Origin: Glebionis coronaria
Taxonomy: Eukaryota; Streptophyta; Magnoliopsida; Asterales; Asteraceae
Direction of reading: 5' to 3'
Assembly (NCBI GenBank): GCA_025667525.1
Contig: CM046878.1
Coordinates: 83,782,196-83,846,195 of the forward strand
DNA length: 64,000 bases
A program made the position numbers and the translations under genes. Within the stretch, counting starts at the first letter, position 1. Every line of letters begins with the position of its first letter. A model generated the notes under the pieces. That model saw only the letters and a list, made by a program, of their open reading frames with translations. It was not told the origin of the DNA and did not search any database. Shown piece by piece: positions 34,337-45,560 of this stretch.

Positions 34337-34830
34337 AATGCTTTGTGTTACCTTTTGTGGGGAGTTTAGGTGAGTTAAGTGAGTTTATTAAAAAACTGAG
34401 GTGGCGCTAACGTGGCAGTAAATGGGTTTGCTACCACTCCCCTAGTCTTAGCTAATACATATCACCTTCTGTATTTGTTATTTATTGTTCTAAAATCATT
34501 TTTCCTATTAACTTTGGTAAAAGTTCAACTAAGGATTTGCTTTTCGGAGAGGATGCAGTGGCGGATCCAACTATTTTAAATATGTGTGGCACAGACGATT
34601 TTTTTAATCTCAAGTTCAAAGTAATATTCCTACTAAGTATGAAACAAAAAGTGCGGTATTAAAAGAATCGTATACAAGCTAGTATTACTTCGATCACTCA
34701 ATAGCAAATTATCAAAAAGTTTGAATACACATATCAAGGTCTTCGAATTCGAAAACACTTAAGACACCTAAAGAAAATATAAATGTAAAAAGGCTAAAAA
34801 AGATCTAACACTGTATAAGCTACTTGAAAC
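34337..34830. other. Spacer upstream of H4
   Basis: No gene. A second ACGT-containing word, 'gctaacgtggc', lies near 34406 and could belong to the H4 promoter region. Confidence 0.5.
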
Positions 34831-35193
34831 TGTTAGAATATGTAAATTCCGTGAATAGGTTTGTATTATTGATGAGTATTTATACACATACATAGAAGAT
34901 TCTAAAAACCCTAATCCTACAAGTCGGGCTTGGGCTTTTTATTGTCAAATACTCCACCGCAGTCCGAGCGGCGAAATCGCGAAAGCTCGATTGATGAAAT
35001 AAACTAGAAAAGAAAAACAAACATAATCAAAACAGAGCTTTAGAAGCGATTCTTTAGAAGCGATTCATCTTTTGAATCTTCAGATGCAGCGGATCTTCAT
35101 AAGCAGGATCTTTAGAAGCATAGTACTAGTAATCACTAAAAAACTAATAAAATACAAAACACGGCAGACTCAATATATATCTATACGTCAACA
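34831..35193 (-). mobile_element. LTR-like segment, probable old solo LTR
   Basis: Read on the minus strand it starts TGTTGACG and ends CATATTCTAACA, with a TATA-like gtataaatac and a 3' part (ATAATACAAACCTATTCA...) clearly related to the end of the LTR at 38840-39201. The lengths agree (363 and 362 bp), but the 5' halves do not align well and no primer site follows. The LTR call rests on the related ends. Confidence 0.4.
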
Positions 35194-35432
35194 ATGACAT
35201 ACTCAACCTATATCTATCGGCCGAAACGCGGCGGACTCAAGGTATATCTATCTACAAAACACGACAGACTAAACATATATCTATCGGCCGAAATGCGGCG
35301 GACTCAAGGTATATCTATCTGCGAAACACGACACAACACAGTAGACTCAACCTATATCTATCGGCCGAAACGCAGCGGACTCAAGGTATATCTCGCAGAC
35401 TCAACGTATATCTATCGGCCGAAAACGAAAAG
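35160..35432. repeat. Minisatellite with ~65-bp units
   Basis: Tandem, imperfect units built of 'tatatctatcggccgaaa' plus 'gcggactcaaggtatatc' and 'acacgacagact'; the first phrase occurs four times between about 35205 and 35421. The units vary in length by deletion. An open frame through it is composed only of the repeat. Confidence 0.8.
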
Positions 35433-35908
35433 TCGTCTCCGGGCTTGATACCCTAGATTCGACTAAAAAAACTATTAACTATTTTTTTAACATAACAGAA
35501 AAAATAAAAAATAAAAGAAAAAAAAACTACTAAATCTCAGAAAACAAACCAACAATATCCTCTTGTAATTTTGGCGCATCAAATGATGTGTTTTCTTTTA
35601 ATGCTTTTGACAAAAAAAAGTCTAACCATAAACATTATACCCTCCCAACATGGTTGATGGCATCAACGAACGATCGAAAAGTTAACCAAAACTTTTTTTT
35701 TATAAGATCAGTGCTAGTTTGATTGAAGAATGGTGTTTTCAAATTGAATGGAGAACTTCTTTTTTTTCCCTTCTTTTTTTGAGATCGGAGGTAACAGCGG
35801 AATTGATATTAGGGTTTTGGGACATTGATTGATGAAAGTGATGATATGGATAGGCATGGATACCACAAAACAGATCAAGAATGATGATAAGGTGCAGCGA
35901 AAAAAAAA
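35433..35908. other. Spacer, no gene seen
   Basis: A/T-run-rich sequence between the minisatellite and the nested MULEs. Confidence 0.5.
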
Positions 35909-35922
35909 GGATAAAAGTTAAA

Positions 35923-37603
35923 GAAAAAAATTTCATGTTTGGTCCTATCGTTTACACCAAACATAAAGTTTGGTCCTTACACTAAGTCCACCGATCATCC
36001 CTGTCGTATGCATTTTGGATCAAGAATGGTCCCTATCTTGGATGGGCGTTATCTTTTGCTGTTAAATCGTGTGAGTGAAAGGGCATTATGGTCATTTCAT
36101 TGTTTTGGCTTCATTACATACAAACACTCACCCCTTTTCATCCCACATGATCAAACACATACACAACCTTTTTCTTTTACATTTTCTTTGGCATCTCACC
36201 TATTCATCTCCAATCACAAAACCCAGATCCACTGTTATAACACAACCTTTTTTTACTAGGTTCTGTTTAACACTCAACACAACCACAACTAACTCCATTT
36301 TGTTTTGATTTACACTAAACCAAAGCAATCTCTACAACACATCATTCACGAATCTTTGCATAGATTCAACAGCGAGATCACCACCCCAAACGAATTGATG
36401 ATGGGTCGTGTTTTGGTATTTAACCCAACACGTGATGGGTCGTGTTTTGGTATTTAACCCACCAGGTTTCCTGATTCACCCCATATGATAACATCAGCTA
36501 CTATCTCTCTTCATCTCTTTTGTTGACTTTTTTCATGAACACACACTTTTATCCTTCACCAAGTGACTTTAGGTGATAACCCGTCGCAAACAACATTGCC
36601 TATATGAAAAAGAAGGCATCAACAATCCCAGCTTCACTCATCCACAACGTATCAATCCTCTTCTGATCCGAATGCATCACAATCTTCGATTCAGCGTCCC
36701 AACCCGTCCCAAGAACATCAATCTGCATTTCAGCAGCATTCAACCAAAAAAAATCGTACGGGCGTGTATCCGTATGACTCCTAAACCTCTCCTCCCAATC
36801 CTCTCCTTCCTTCTTCCCACACAACCAAAGCTTCCCACTTTCAAACTCATCAACCACAACATCAGGCACTTCAAATCTTCGCCTTTTCAAAACTCAAACC
36901 AATAATTCTTCGAACACATCTACTTTCAGCACCATCTATTCATCATCAATACTACTCAAACAATACTCCAATCGCTTCAAGAAATCTTCATAAACCCGAA
37001 CATAAATTCTTAATCATCAAACATTGATTATAACAACAACACTAATTCGTTTTACCAATTAAAAATCGACAATCATTAAACATTCGTTCGCCCTTGTGGC
37101 CACAAAGAAACGAATTAATCTTTGTTGTCTCAATTTTTTGTTCTAGGTGGAATTGTAAAGTGATGTTTAATAATGATTATGTTGGATCCGGATTTTTGGT
37201 TCTATGTGGGTCTCGAATTATAAAGTGATACCAATGGGGAGAGAATGACATGATGATTCTTTTAATTTGATTAGGTGAGTATGAGAGTAAGTATTGGAGA
37301 ATTGGAGATGGTGACATTTTGAATTAATTAAAGTGAGGGTGGGACGGTGGGTAGAGAGATTGTGGATTTGGTTTTGTGTATATGAAGATAAGGTTGTGGA
37401 TTTAGAGTATTAAAAAAAAGAGTGAAGGACCAAATTACCCCTCTCCTCATACCAATTAACGGCCAAAACTAACCCCCATCCAAGATAGGGACCATTCTTG
37501 ATCCAAAATGCATACGATAGGGATGATCGGTGGACTTAGTTTGAAATAGGGACCAAACTTGATTTTTGGTGTAAACGATAGGGACCAAACGTGAAATTTT
37601 TTC
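35923..37603 (-). mobile_element. Pack-MULE carrying glucosidase II alpha fragments
   Basis: Terminal inverted repeats of about 130-140 bp start GAAAAAAATTTCATGTTTGG at the left and read CCAAACGTGAAATTTTTTC at the right. A perfect 9-bp duplication, aaagttaaa, flanks it at 35914-35922 and 37604-37612. No transposase is present. The interior holds gene-derived sequence on the minus strand (36560-36892). Confidence 0.93.
36560..36892 (-). pseudogene. Captured fragments of glucosidase II alpha subunit (GH31)
   Basis: Minus-strand translation gives RRFEVPDVVVDEFE, then WEERFRSHTDTRPY joined directly to FFWLNAAEMQIDVL..GWDAES, then RIDTLWMSEAGIVDAFFF and, after a stop, LFATGYH. All are conserved pieces, in order, of the plant ER glucosidase II alpha subunit, which trims glucose from N-glycans during protein folding. 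In the enzyme these pieces are separated by other residues, so exon fragments have been joined with the intervening parts lost. The catalytic residues are absent. The stretch cannot be an active enzyme; a short transcript antisense to a host gene is conceivable. Confidence 0.8.
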
Positions 37604-38785
37604 AAAGTTAAATAATACCAACTTACTTTTACATATGTGCCAACTTTAAACACTTACTTTTACATCTCTTGACTTTACCATTATACTTTCAAATTTATTC
37701 CGACTATACCAATATAATGTTAAAATGACTATATTACCCTTGTCTTCTTTAAAATATTTACATCTATTATGATTTATTCTCACTCCTCATCCATTTCTGC
37801 TTCACACTCTACAAAATCATATAATTAAACCATAAACTAAACCTTCTAGCAGCACCTAACCCTTCTTTTTCTTTTATTTAACTTAATAATAAATAAAACA
37901 TACATATGATGTTTTAAATTAATCTATTATTTATGATTTCAGTTTAGCTGCTTTCTTCCTATCCGGTGGTTTATCTATTGGATTAAAGGTAATGCTGGCA
38001 CTTTCCATCTTGAATCATCTACCACTTCAACCTCCGATTCCCTATCTACCATCCCCGTAACTTCCTTTTTTCTTTACCTGGACACCATGTTTACTCTGAT
38101 TACACATTGTATATTTTCACTTGATCATCCCATTAAAAAAAAGATTTTCAGTATCAATTAATTAGTTAATTTGGTTTATTGATAAAACTGATTTTAGTCG
38201 CGTATAAGTGGGCAAATAAAGGAATGAAATGTCATATTTAAAGGATAAAACTAAAATAAAATGATGGGCTTTATCCGTTAGACACGGACTACATACACAT
38301 GAGTAGATCACCATGACCAAACCATTGGAATGAAGACAAAGCATTAATGAGCATCACATATGAAAAATATAGATCTTTGTATCGTCGATCCACTCACCAT
38401 CTTGAGCATCTTTCTCAATATTTATCCATCTTTATATGAAAAATATAGATCTTCCAGTTTGTAATAATTCAGATTTTTAAATAAGCGGGTTTAAATCTTT
38501 CCGATTCTACTAATGAATTATGCGATATTAATTGGGTTTTGTTTCAAGAAGTGAAGATGGATATGTAATGCTTGAAAAATGGATCTGGTCATTTCTTGTT
38601 ATTTGGTTTTTATAATAAACAAAGGGTATTTTAGACATTTAAAAGGGTAATATCGTAATTTTAACGTTATATTGGTATTGTCGGAATAAATTTGAAAGTA
38701 TAATGGTAAAGTCACGAGATAAAAAAGTAAATGTTTAAAGTTGGCACATATGTGAAAGTAAATTGGTATTATTTGGCTTTTACCC

Positions 38786-38828
38786 AAAAAAACTAACCAC
38801 CGGCAGTTTTTTTTAAGACCGAGGTATG
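38786..38828. other. Short spacer next to the primer-binding-site-like sequence
   Basis: No feature apart from the adjacent LTR signals. Confidence 0.4.
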
Positions 38829-38839
38829 GTCTGATACCA
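38828..38839 (-). other. Primer-binding-site-like sequence (initiator tRNA-Met)
   Basis: Directly after the LTR end on the minus strand: TGGTATCAGACC, matching the common plant primer site TGGTATCAGAGC at 11 of 12 positions. Confidence 0.6.
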
Positions 38840-39201
38840 TGTAGAATATGTAAAACACTCATGAATATGTTTGTATTATTTGAAGGATTGTAAATCTTGC
38901 TTATGTTTTTAGAGAGAGAAAGAGATAGAGAGATGGTGGATTTCACACAAAGCTAGAGAGAGAAAGTAAGAAGAACTATGTGAAAATTATAAAACCACAC
39001 ACCCTCTCCATCAAAGGAGAGGGTTTATATACCCAAGCCCTTGTCATGGGCTTGGGCTTACATTTGGGCCGGCCTACACATGTTGTAGGATAGGCTTGTT
39101 CTTGTTTGATAAATAAATAAAGTTAACTAAACTACGAGCTATTACATGGATTATCGTTGGAGTGACCGATCCTTCTTAATACGTAAAACGTATTTCCAAC
39201 A
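38840..39201 (-). mobile_element. 362-bp LTR of a copia-type element
   Basis: On the minus strand it starts TGTTGGAAATACG and ends CATATTCTACA. It contains a TATA box (GGTATATAAACC) after a GGGCTTGGG palindrome, and a CT-rich leader. It has a polypurine-tract-like sequence on one side and a primer-binding-site-like sequence on the other, so it could have served as either a 3' or a 5' LTR. The LTR-like segment at 34831-35193 is related at its 3' end. Confidence 0.75.
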
Positions 39202-39216
39202 ATCTCCCCCTAAGGG
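39202..39216 (-). other. Polypurine-tract-like sequence
   Basis: On the minus strand CCTTAGGGGGAGAT abuts the LTR start TGTTGG, the normal position of the second-strand primer before a 3' LTR. Confidence 0.65.
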
Positions 39217-42058
39217 AGGTCACTCCAAACAAGGGCGTTACCCGAGTTACAATAATGAAATAAACCTAGCATACTATGCTTGTCTTGAGCTCGTAGTCTT
39301 CGTCTTTCTTTTTCTTTTTCTTTTCTGGTGAACATGCTGATGTGATCTTTGATATCAATCTTGAGTATTAATCTCTTGCCTTGATCTCATGCATCCATCA
39401 CTTGTGATCTTCGCCTCTTCGTGACCTCACGTCCCACATACTTACACCTTAGTAATTCTTGAAAGCTTCAGAGTTCGATACAGCGGAAGACTTAACTTTT
39501 AGGCTTTCTTGAATTAGATGAGATATTAAGTGCATAAAGTATAAGCATGCGGGGACGACTTCTTCTTGGATCCCGCAACGCCACCGTCTTCAAATGCCGC
39601 AACATAAGTAGACACGAACGAAATGGCTTTGAACATTTCATTCTAATTCGGTAACATTTTACCTCCGGTCGGTGAAGACCGTTTGACGATATAAAATATC
39701 GTACCCGTGACGGATAGTTTCAATAAAGTAACTTCCTGACAGGATTTCGCGGGTAAACCCGTTCTCTTTATTCGACCGTCCAAAGCTGACAGCGAACATA
39801 AAGAGTGGATCATTTGGATAATAGTATCCGCATGATTTGAAGCTGTCAATTCATGTTCCTGGAACAAGTGAAATTCAATTAAGAACCGCACCATCGTTGC
39901 TTTCCAGTTGTCACGAGCTTGATTCGTATAGAATCTTGCAAGTTACCTACCAAGTGCTGTTTGAGGTTAACACTAGAAGGATTTCCACTCATCACCGTGA
40001 ACACTAAGGTATCACTCTGAGTGTTCTGGCAAGATCACTAAGATATTGCGTAGAGGCCTGGAACGTATTTAAATTCAGTTAAGAATTAAACAGCTGTTGC
40101 TTTCCAGTTATCACAAGTTTGATTCATAAAGAATCGCACAAGTCACCTACCATGAGCTTTTTGATATTCGCTCAATAAGGATTTCCATCTTCATTGTAAA
40201 TACTTTCGTATTACTCGGATGTTCAGGCAAGATCATGAAGATTTTGCGTAGGACTCTTAAAATCTTTCTTACTTTTCACAGTGTGTGAAGAAGCAAGGAA
40301 ATATGAAAGTGTGTCCTAATGAGATATTTGATGATCTCAAATGGCTCTAGACTCGATCGTGCACTTTGTATTTAAGTGATCGGAGGCTGGAGAGGAGTGC
40401 CACCATTTCAATACCAATTTATTCGGAGTGAATAAATCAATAGATAACGTGTTGTCTCTGTGTGATTAAAACAAATACCTTTTGAGAGATATTTGAGTTA
40501 GCTAGGATGGGTTGTGCATTGCATCACTGGGTCCATGATGTCTGTCTTCAATATCGAGAATCATTAAAATGATCTCAATAGCATATGTGTTGACCCGGTT
40601 TCTGCCTAAAGTTGTAAGGAGGGCTTCTTTCTTTACACCCTTTATCTTTACAATTATTTTTCATTCTTCAACCCCTTCAATGCTTACCAATACGTCATAA
40701 CTAGCACCTTGTTGTGATTGTTCCAGTGCTAACTTAAGTACTTGGTCGGCATTCAGCTACGTTCATAATCTTTCTCCAACTTTCCTAAGGACTACTATTT
40801 CTAGCTATGGAATGTCCTTGGGAAGATTCCTCCGGTTCTGGAAGAATCATAGGACTTAACCTATCCTACCATCCTTATGTCACCACAATCTTCATCGTCG
40901 TGAAATAAATGGGTTTCGGGTAAGTATATGTCACCATGAAAATCCATTTTGATATGCAAATCCGTTTTGCTCCCCTTAACATATGCCACGATATTCGAAA
41001 ACATTTCGCACATGTCGGGATGAGCCAGCACATTAAGTCAAACCATTTGTGATAATATCCCATATTAAATCACATTTTCTCCCCCATATTAAAAATATTA
41101 ACCCAATCGATGTTTTTAATATCAATTGATTTAATGTAGTTTTAACAAAGGTTTTGTGAAGAAAAATGCGAGTCCGTTTTATTTTCATGATACCAACTGT
41201 GTGAGATATGATATCGATTTGTAACAAGATCACATATTCACCATATTAAAAAGAATTGACAAGGTTGGACCTGGTGATGAGAACATCATATGATAAGATC
41301 AAATGGTTCTTGGCAGCATATGTTGGTAGCCTCGTCACGTCTGAAGTCATCTCTTGACACCACACGTACGATTGGTATTGTTGTCTTGACACCAACTTGT
41401 GAACTTGGCACGTTCGGCATCGAAGATTCTGAATGCGTGACAGTTGCTCCCCCTCAATTATTGACCCGTGTTCTATCGAAAGAGCTGTAGTCGTCAGTTG
41501 AGTAGTCGCAACATCGAGTATGTAGATACCAATTGTAGATAGCAATGGTTGTAGAGATGATAGCTTCATAAAAACAAGACTTCTCTTGTTTTAACAAATA
41601 AATGCACTGAGGCGTACATAGATTTGTGTTAGACCAAGTTATAAAGTAAACTTGATCCCTTACAAGGTTTTAAAGTAAACCTTGCCCGAGAAAATTAATT
41701 CCCGTTGTGAGCCAAAGCTTTCATAAGAAATACTTGACTTTAATGTGAAAACCGGGTTGCAGTCTGAAATAACTACAAGCCATTAGGGCATGTTTTATGA
41801 AATATTTACAACTTTTGTACGAACTCTATTTATGGCGCCGTGTCAATATTAATCAACATTTCTAAAGCCGTAAATATTATCGTACCAAAAGACATGCCTT
41901 TGAAAAATAAAGTAAAAATATTTTTGGATTTTTCTAGATTTTTCAATTTTTTATGGTTTTTATATGGTTTTATATTTTTGTATTTTGTTTTCGTGGATAA
42001 AAATATAAACAATATATACAAATGATCACCAAGGATACGGAGAATAGTTTTACCACCA
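39217..42058 (-). other. Non-coding region between copia pol and the LTR
   Basis: No protein is recognised. It has several GGGGGAG words on the minus strand (near 40970, 41075 and 41450) that resemble polypurine tracts, as in the long 3' regions of SIRE/Maximus-type copia elements. It contains the ~199-bp tandem repeat listed separately. It may be the 3' non-coding part of the copia element, but I found no LTR pair to prove it. Confidence 0.4.
39858..40255. repeat. Two ~199-bp tandem repeats
   Basis: The copies at 39858-40056 and 40057-40255 share 'gttgctttccagtt', 'gaatc..gcaagt.acctacca', 'aggatttcca' and 'ttgcgtag' in the same order, with about a quarter of positions changed. Confidence 0.7.
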
Positions 42059-43501
42059 CTATTCTTTCGCTTCATCTGCCAGTTCCTTTAGAGTCTCAGG
42101 CGAGAAAGTTCTCATTCCTAGCTTGTCGGCCAAAAATTCTATTCGAGCGCGATCTAAAGCCTTCGTGAAAATATCTGCCAATTGATACTCAGATCGGACA
42201 AAGTAAAGCTCTATTACTCCATTTTCCACTTGCTCCTTGATGAAGTGGTAGCGAATGTCAATATGCTTCGACCGGGAGAATTGAACATTGTTGCAGCATA
42301 AGGCAATTGCACTTTTGTTGTCGCAGTACATCGGAATCTTGTTGAAACCTAGACCATAGTCGGTTAATTGCGATCTCATCCAAAGAATTTGAGCACAGCA
42401 ACCGGACATAGCTAGGTATTCTGCTTCCGTACTTGAAATTGCAGCGCTTTTCTGCCTTTTCGATGCCCAACTGATTAGTCGATCTCCTAGAAGTTGCAAA
42501 GTTCCACTCGTGCTACGTCGTGTATCTTGACAACCCGCGTGATCCGCATCTGCATATGCCATTAGTGCAATAGAAGAGTCCTTCGAATACCAAAGTCCCC
42601 GATTAATGGTTCCTTTAAGATATCGAAAGATCCTTTTAACAGTAGCTAAGTGTAATTCAGTAGGCCTAGTTTGATACCTGGCACACATACATATAGCAAA
42701 CTGAAGATCAGGTCGACTAGCTGTGATATACAGAAGAGTACCGATCATTCCACGAGAAAGTGTCGGATCAACGGCAATTCCATGTGGATCTGCATCAAGC
42801 TTAGTTCGTTCCACCATTGGAGTATCCACGGGGTCGCAAGATTCCATCTTATACTTCTTAAGCGATTCAAGGGCATACTTGGATTGATTGATAAAGATGC
42901 CTCTGGGACTCTGAGATATCTGAAGACCTAAGAAGAATGATACCTTGCCCATCATTGACATCTTAAACTTGGAAGACATGAGTTTCCCAAATTCATCGGA
43001 TAAAGTTTGGGTCGAGGCTGCAAATATAATATCATCAACATATATTTGTACCATAATCATATCTTTACCTCGTTTCTGAATGAACAGCGTGGGATCCACC
43101 TTGCCTTTAGCGAAGCCTTGCGTAATGAGGAATTGTGACAAAAGATCATACCATGCGCGAGGAGCTTGTTTCAACCCATAGAGAGCCTTCTTAAGCTTGT
43201 ACACATGATTAGGATAATTAGGATTCACAAAACCATCCGGTTGTTGAACATAGACCTCTTCCTTGAGTTCACCATTAAGAAATGCCGTCTTCACATCCAT
43301 CTGATAGACGATCATATTCATATGGGCTGCATAAGCGAGGAATAGTCTAATAGCTTCCAAACGGGCAACAGGTGCAAAGGATTCCATAAAGTCGATGCCC
43401 AATAATTGCTTGTATCCACGAGCTACTAGACGAGCTTTGTTCTTCAATATTCCGCCTAACTCATCGAGTTTCACCTTGTAAACCCATTTCAAAGTGAGTA
43501 A
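42059..43501 (-). pseudogene. Copia reverse transcriptase and RNase H
   Basis: A long open frame of about 480 codons ending [12 protein letters not shown]. It begins just after a TAG (43502-43504) that interrupts the polyprotein between ELVPCPDQV and [11 protein letters not shown]. It has the RT signatures [33 protein letters not shown] and the catalytic YVDDIIF, then RNase H with [16 protein letters not shown] and CDNKSA. Both catalytic cores look complete. The enzyme copies element RNA into DNA inside virus-like particles. Only the upstream stop prevents its translation as part of pol. Confidence 0.9.
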
Positions 43502-45560
43502 CTACACTTGATCCGGGCATGGGACAAGTTCCCATACATCAAGACGTATAAATTCATTAAGTTCTTCTTGCATAGCTTCTATCCAACATGATTGAGTAAA
43601 AGCTTGTTGCCATGTCTTAGGTTCAACTTCAGTGAGAAAAGCATCAAAGTGACAAAACATTTCACTTTCTTGTAACTGACTTCGTGTGGATACCGGCCGA
43701 TTAGGGTCACCAATAATAGAATCTATAGGATGATCCTTTGTCCACTTGCTGTCATGTTCACGAATCCGTGGATTGGAGTAAACTGTAGAAGGAGCTTCCT
43801 TTGAGGTGGACGACCCAGCTTGATTAGGGTCGGGAATAGGTACACCAAAGAATGGAAGTTCACGCATTTGAGCGAATTCCAAATCGTGATCATCATCATC
43901 CTCTTCATCATCAATAGGCATGACATGGGTAGTTGAAACAGGTGTTGGTTGAGAATTACTTGTTGTAGGTATATCTTGACCAATTGTAGGTGCAGATGTG
44001 TCTGATTGTGCAACAGTTGCTGGAGCGAAAACTTCGGTTACCGGAGCTATTACCTCAGGTTCTGGAGCAACAATACTTGGAGGAGTAAAGAATTCATCAA
44101 AGAACGATTGAAACAACGTATCCCATTCAGTCCTAGAAGGTGGTGTAAATGATGATGAAGTAGGGTTGTTTGGGACAAGACCAGAGCTAATGTTACTGGG
44201 TCCCATTTCATGAAGTGCGGGTTCAGAGCTGCTTTGCTCAGAAGCCATTGCTGTCAGCTCATCAAAATCAACATTCATAGTTTCGAGGATCTTGTGAGAG
44301 TTACGGTTGTAGATTCGGTATGCCTTCTTTGCGGGGGCGTAACCAATGAAAATACCAATATCAGCTTTTGGTTGAAGTTTTCCCAAATTGTCACCATCAT
44401 TATTTGGATAGCAAAGAGAACCAAATACATGAAGATATGATAAATCTGGTACTTTTCCATGGAGAAGCTCATAAGGTGTTTTACCATGGCGTTTACGAAT
44501 TAGTGACCGGTTTTGGGTGTACACTACTGTAGATACTGCTTCTGCCCATAAGAACAATGGAGCCTTTGCGTAAATTAACATCGTTCGAGCAGCTTCCATA
44601 AGTGTGCGATTTCGCCTTTCAACGACACCGTTTTGTTGTGGAGTGCGAGCAACGGATGTTTCATGAGAAATGCCAACTTCTATTAAATCACGCAAAATGT
44701 GATTCACAAATTCAGTTCCATTATCTGTACGAATGCGTCGGACAGTAGTGTTGAGACGCACTTGAATCATCTTGAGAAAGCCGATGATGAATTTAGGTGC
44801 CTCATTTTTTGCTTTAAGAAATTTCACCCATGTAAACCGAGAGTAATCATCGACAATGACGAGGATGTACTTTTTGCCACTAAGACTTTCAATACGCATT
44901 GGCCCACAAAGATCCATATGCAAAAGATAAAGTTTCTCTTGGTTGGTGTCTTCCGTCTTGGGTTTGTAAGATTTCTTAGTGCTTTTCCCCATTGTACACG
45001 CGGAACACAAATGATCCTTGTGAAATGAAAGTTTAGGAAGACCACGAACAAGTTCGTTTTTCGCCAAATGATTAATAGCGTCGAAGTTAAGATGAGATAA
45101 ACGTCGATGCCATAACCATGACTTAGTCTTCGATGCTTTGGAGAGAAGACATACGGGAGAGGCATCCATCATGTCTTGTAGTGACAAAGTATACAAGTTA
45201 TTCCCTCGAGTACCTTTCAATAAATCAACCCCTTCCAAATTACGAATGAAGCAGGTATGCTCTCGAAAAGCAACTTCTAGGTTTACATCACAAAATTGTC
45301 CCACAGAAAATAAGTTGTGACCAAGACCTTCCACGTAATACACTCTCGAAATTATAACATTCCCAATATGATATTCACCATAACCCATTATCTTTGCAAT
45401 ATGATCATTTCCAAATCGAACCGTACCAAGAAACTTGCTGACGAAATTTATGAGCTGAGAGCGATCTCCGGTCATATGCTTGGAGCAACCAGAGTCCAAA
45501 TACCAGAGAACAATTTGGACCACCTGTTTTCAATAACAACAGTAGACAATGCTTTGGAAA
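43502..45560 (-). pseudogene. Copia protease and integrase
   Basis: Starts at the protease active site YLDSGCSKHMTG (about 45500). Next come the zinc-binding GAG-pre-integrase segment (LWHRRLSHLNF ... CSAC) and the integrase core, with Asp in HMDLCGP, Asp in TDNGTEF and Glu in QNGVVERRNRT; the linker (IGYAPAKKAYRIYNR) follows. The frame is open for about 670 codons to TAG 43502. A single-base shift near 45545 separates it from the upstream gag frame, because the same bases also read SKLFSGIWTLVAPSI in that frame. Confidence 0.9.

Larger units (their letters stand above)
35909..38785. mobile_element. MULE-type element interrupted in its left terminal repeat
   Basis: The right arm (about 38640-38785) is the reverse complement of the left arm (about 37613-37745). 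Landmarks are 'aataatacca', 'acatatgtgccaactttaaa', 'gactttaccattatactttc' and 'aatttattccgac'. The outermost bases of the left arm, GGATAAAAGTTAAA, lie at 35909-35922, cut off from the rest by the 1681-bp Pack-MULE at 35923-37603. Removing that insertion restores an arm matching the right end, GGGTAAAAGCCAAATAAT. Inside, at about 37943-37990, the phrase LAAFFLSGGLSIGLK after an intron-like 'atttcag' may be another captured exon. The target duplication is unclear because both flanks are runs of A. Confidence 0.75.

Noticed and set aside
36573..36905. 110-residue plus-strand frame
   Set aside because: Opposite-strand shadow of the captured glucosidase II alpha fragment.
38840..39201. Treating this LTR as the proven 3' LTR of the copia element at 42059-62580
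   Set aside because: No matching LTR is found next to the copia gag start, and 2.8 kb of unexplained sequence separates it from pol.
43723..45165. Minus-strand frames overlapping copia pol in other phases
   Set aside because: Shadows of the protease-integrase reading frame.
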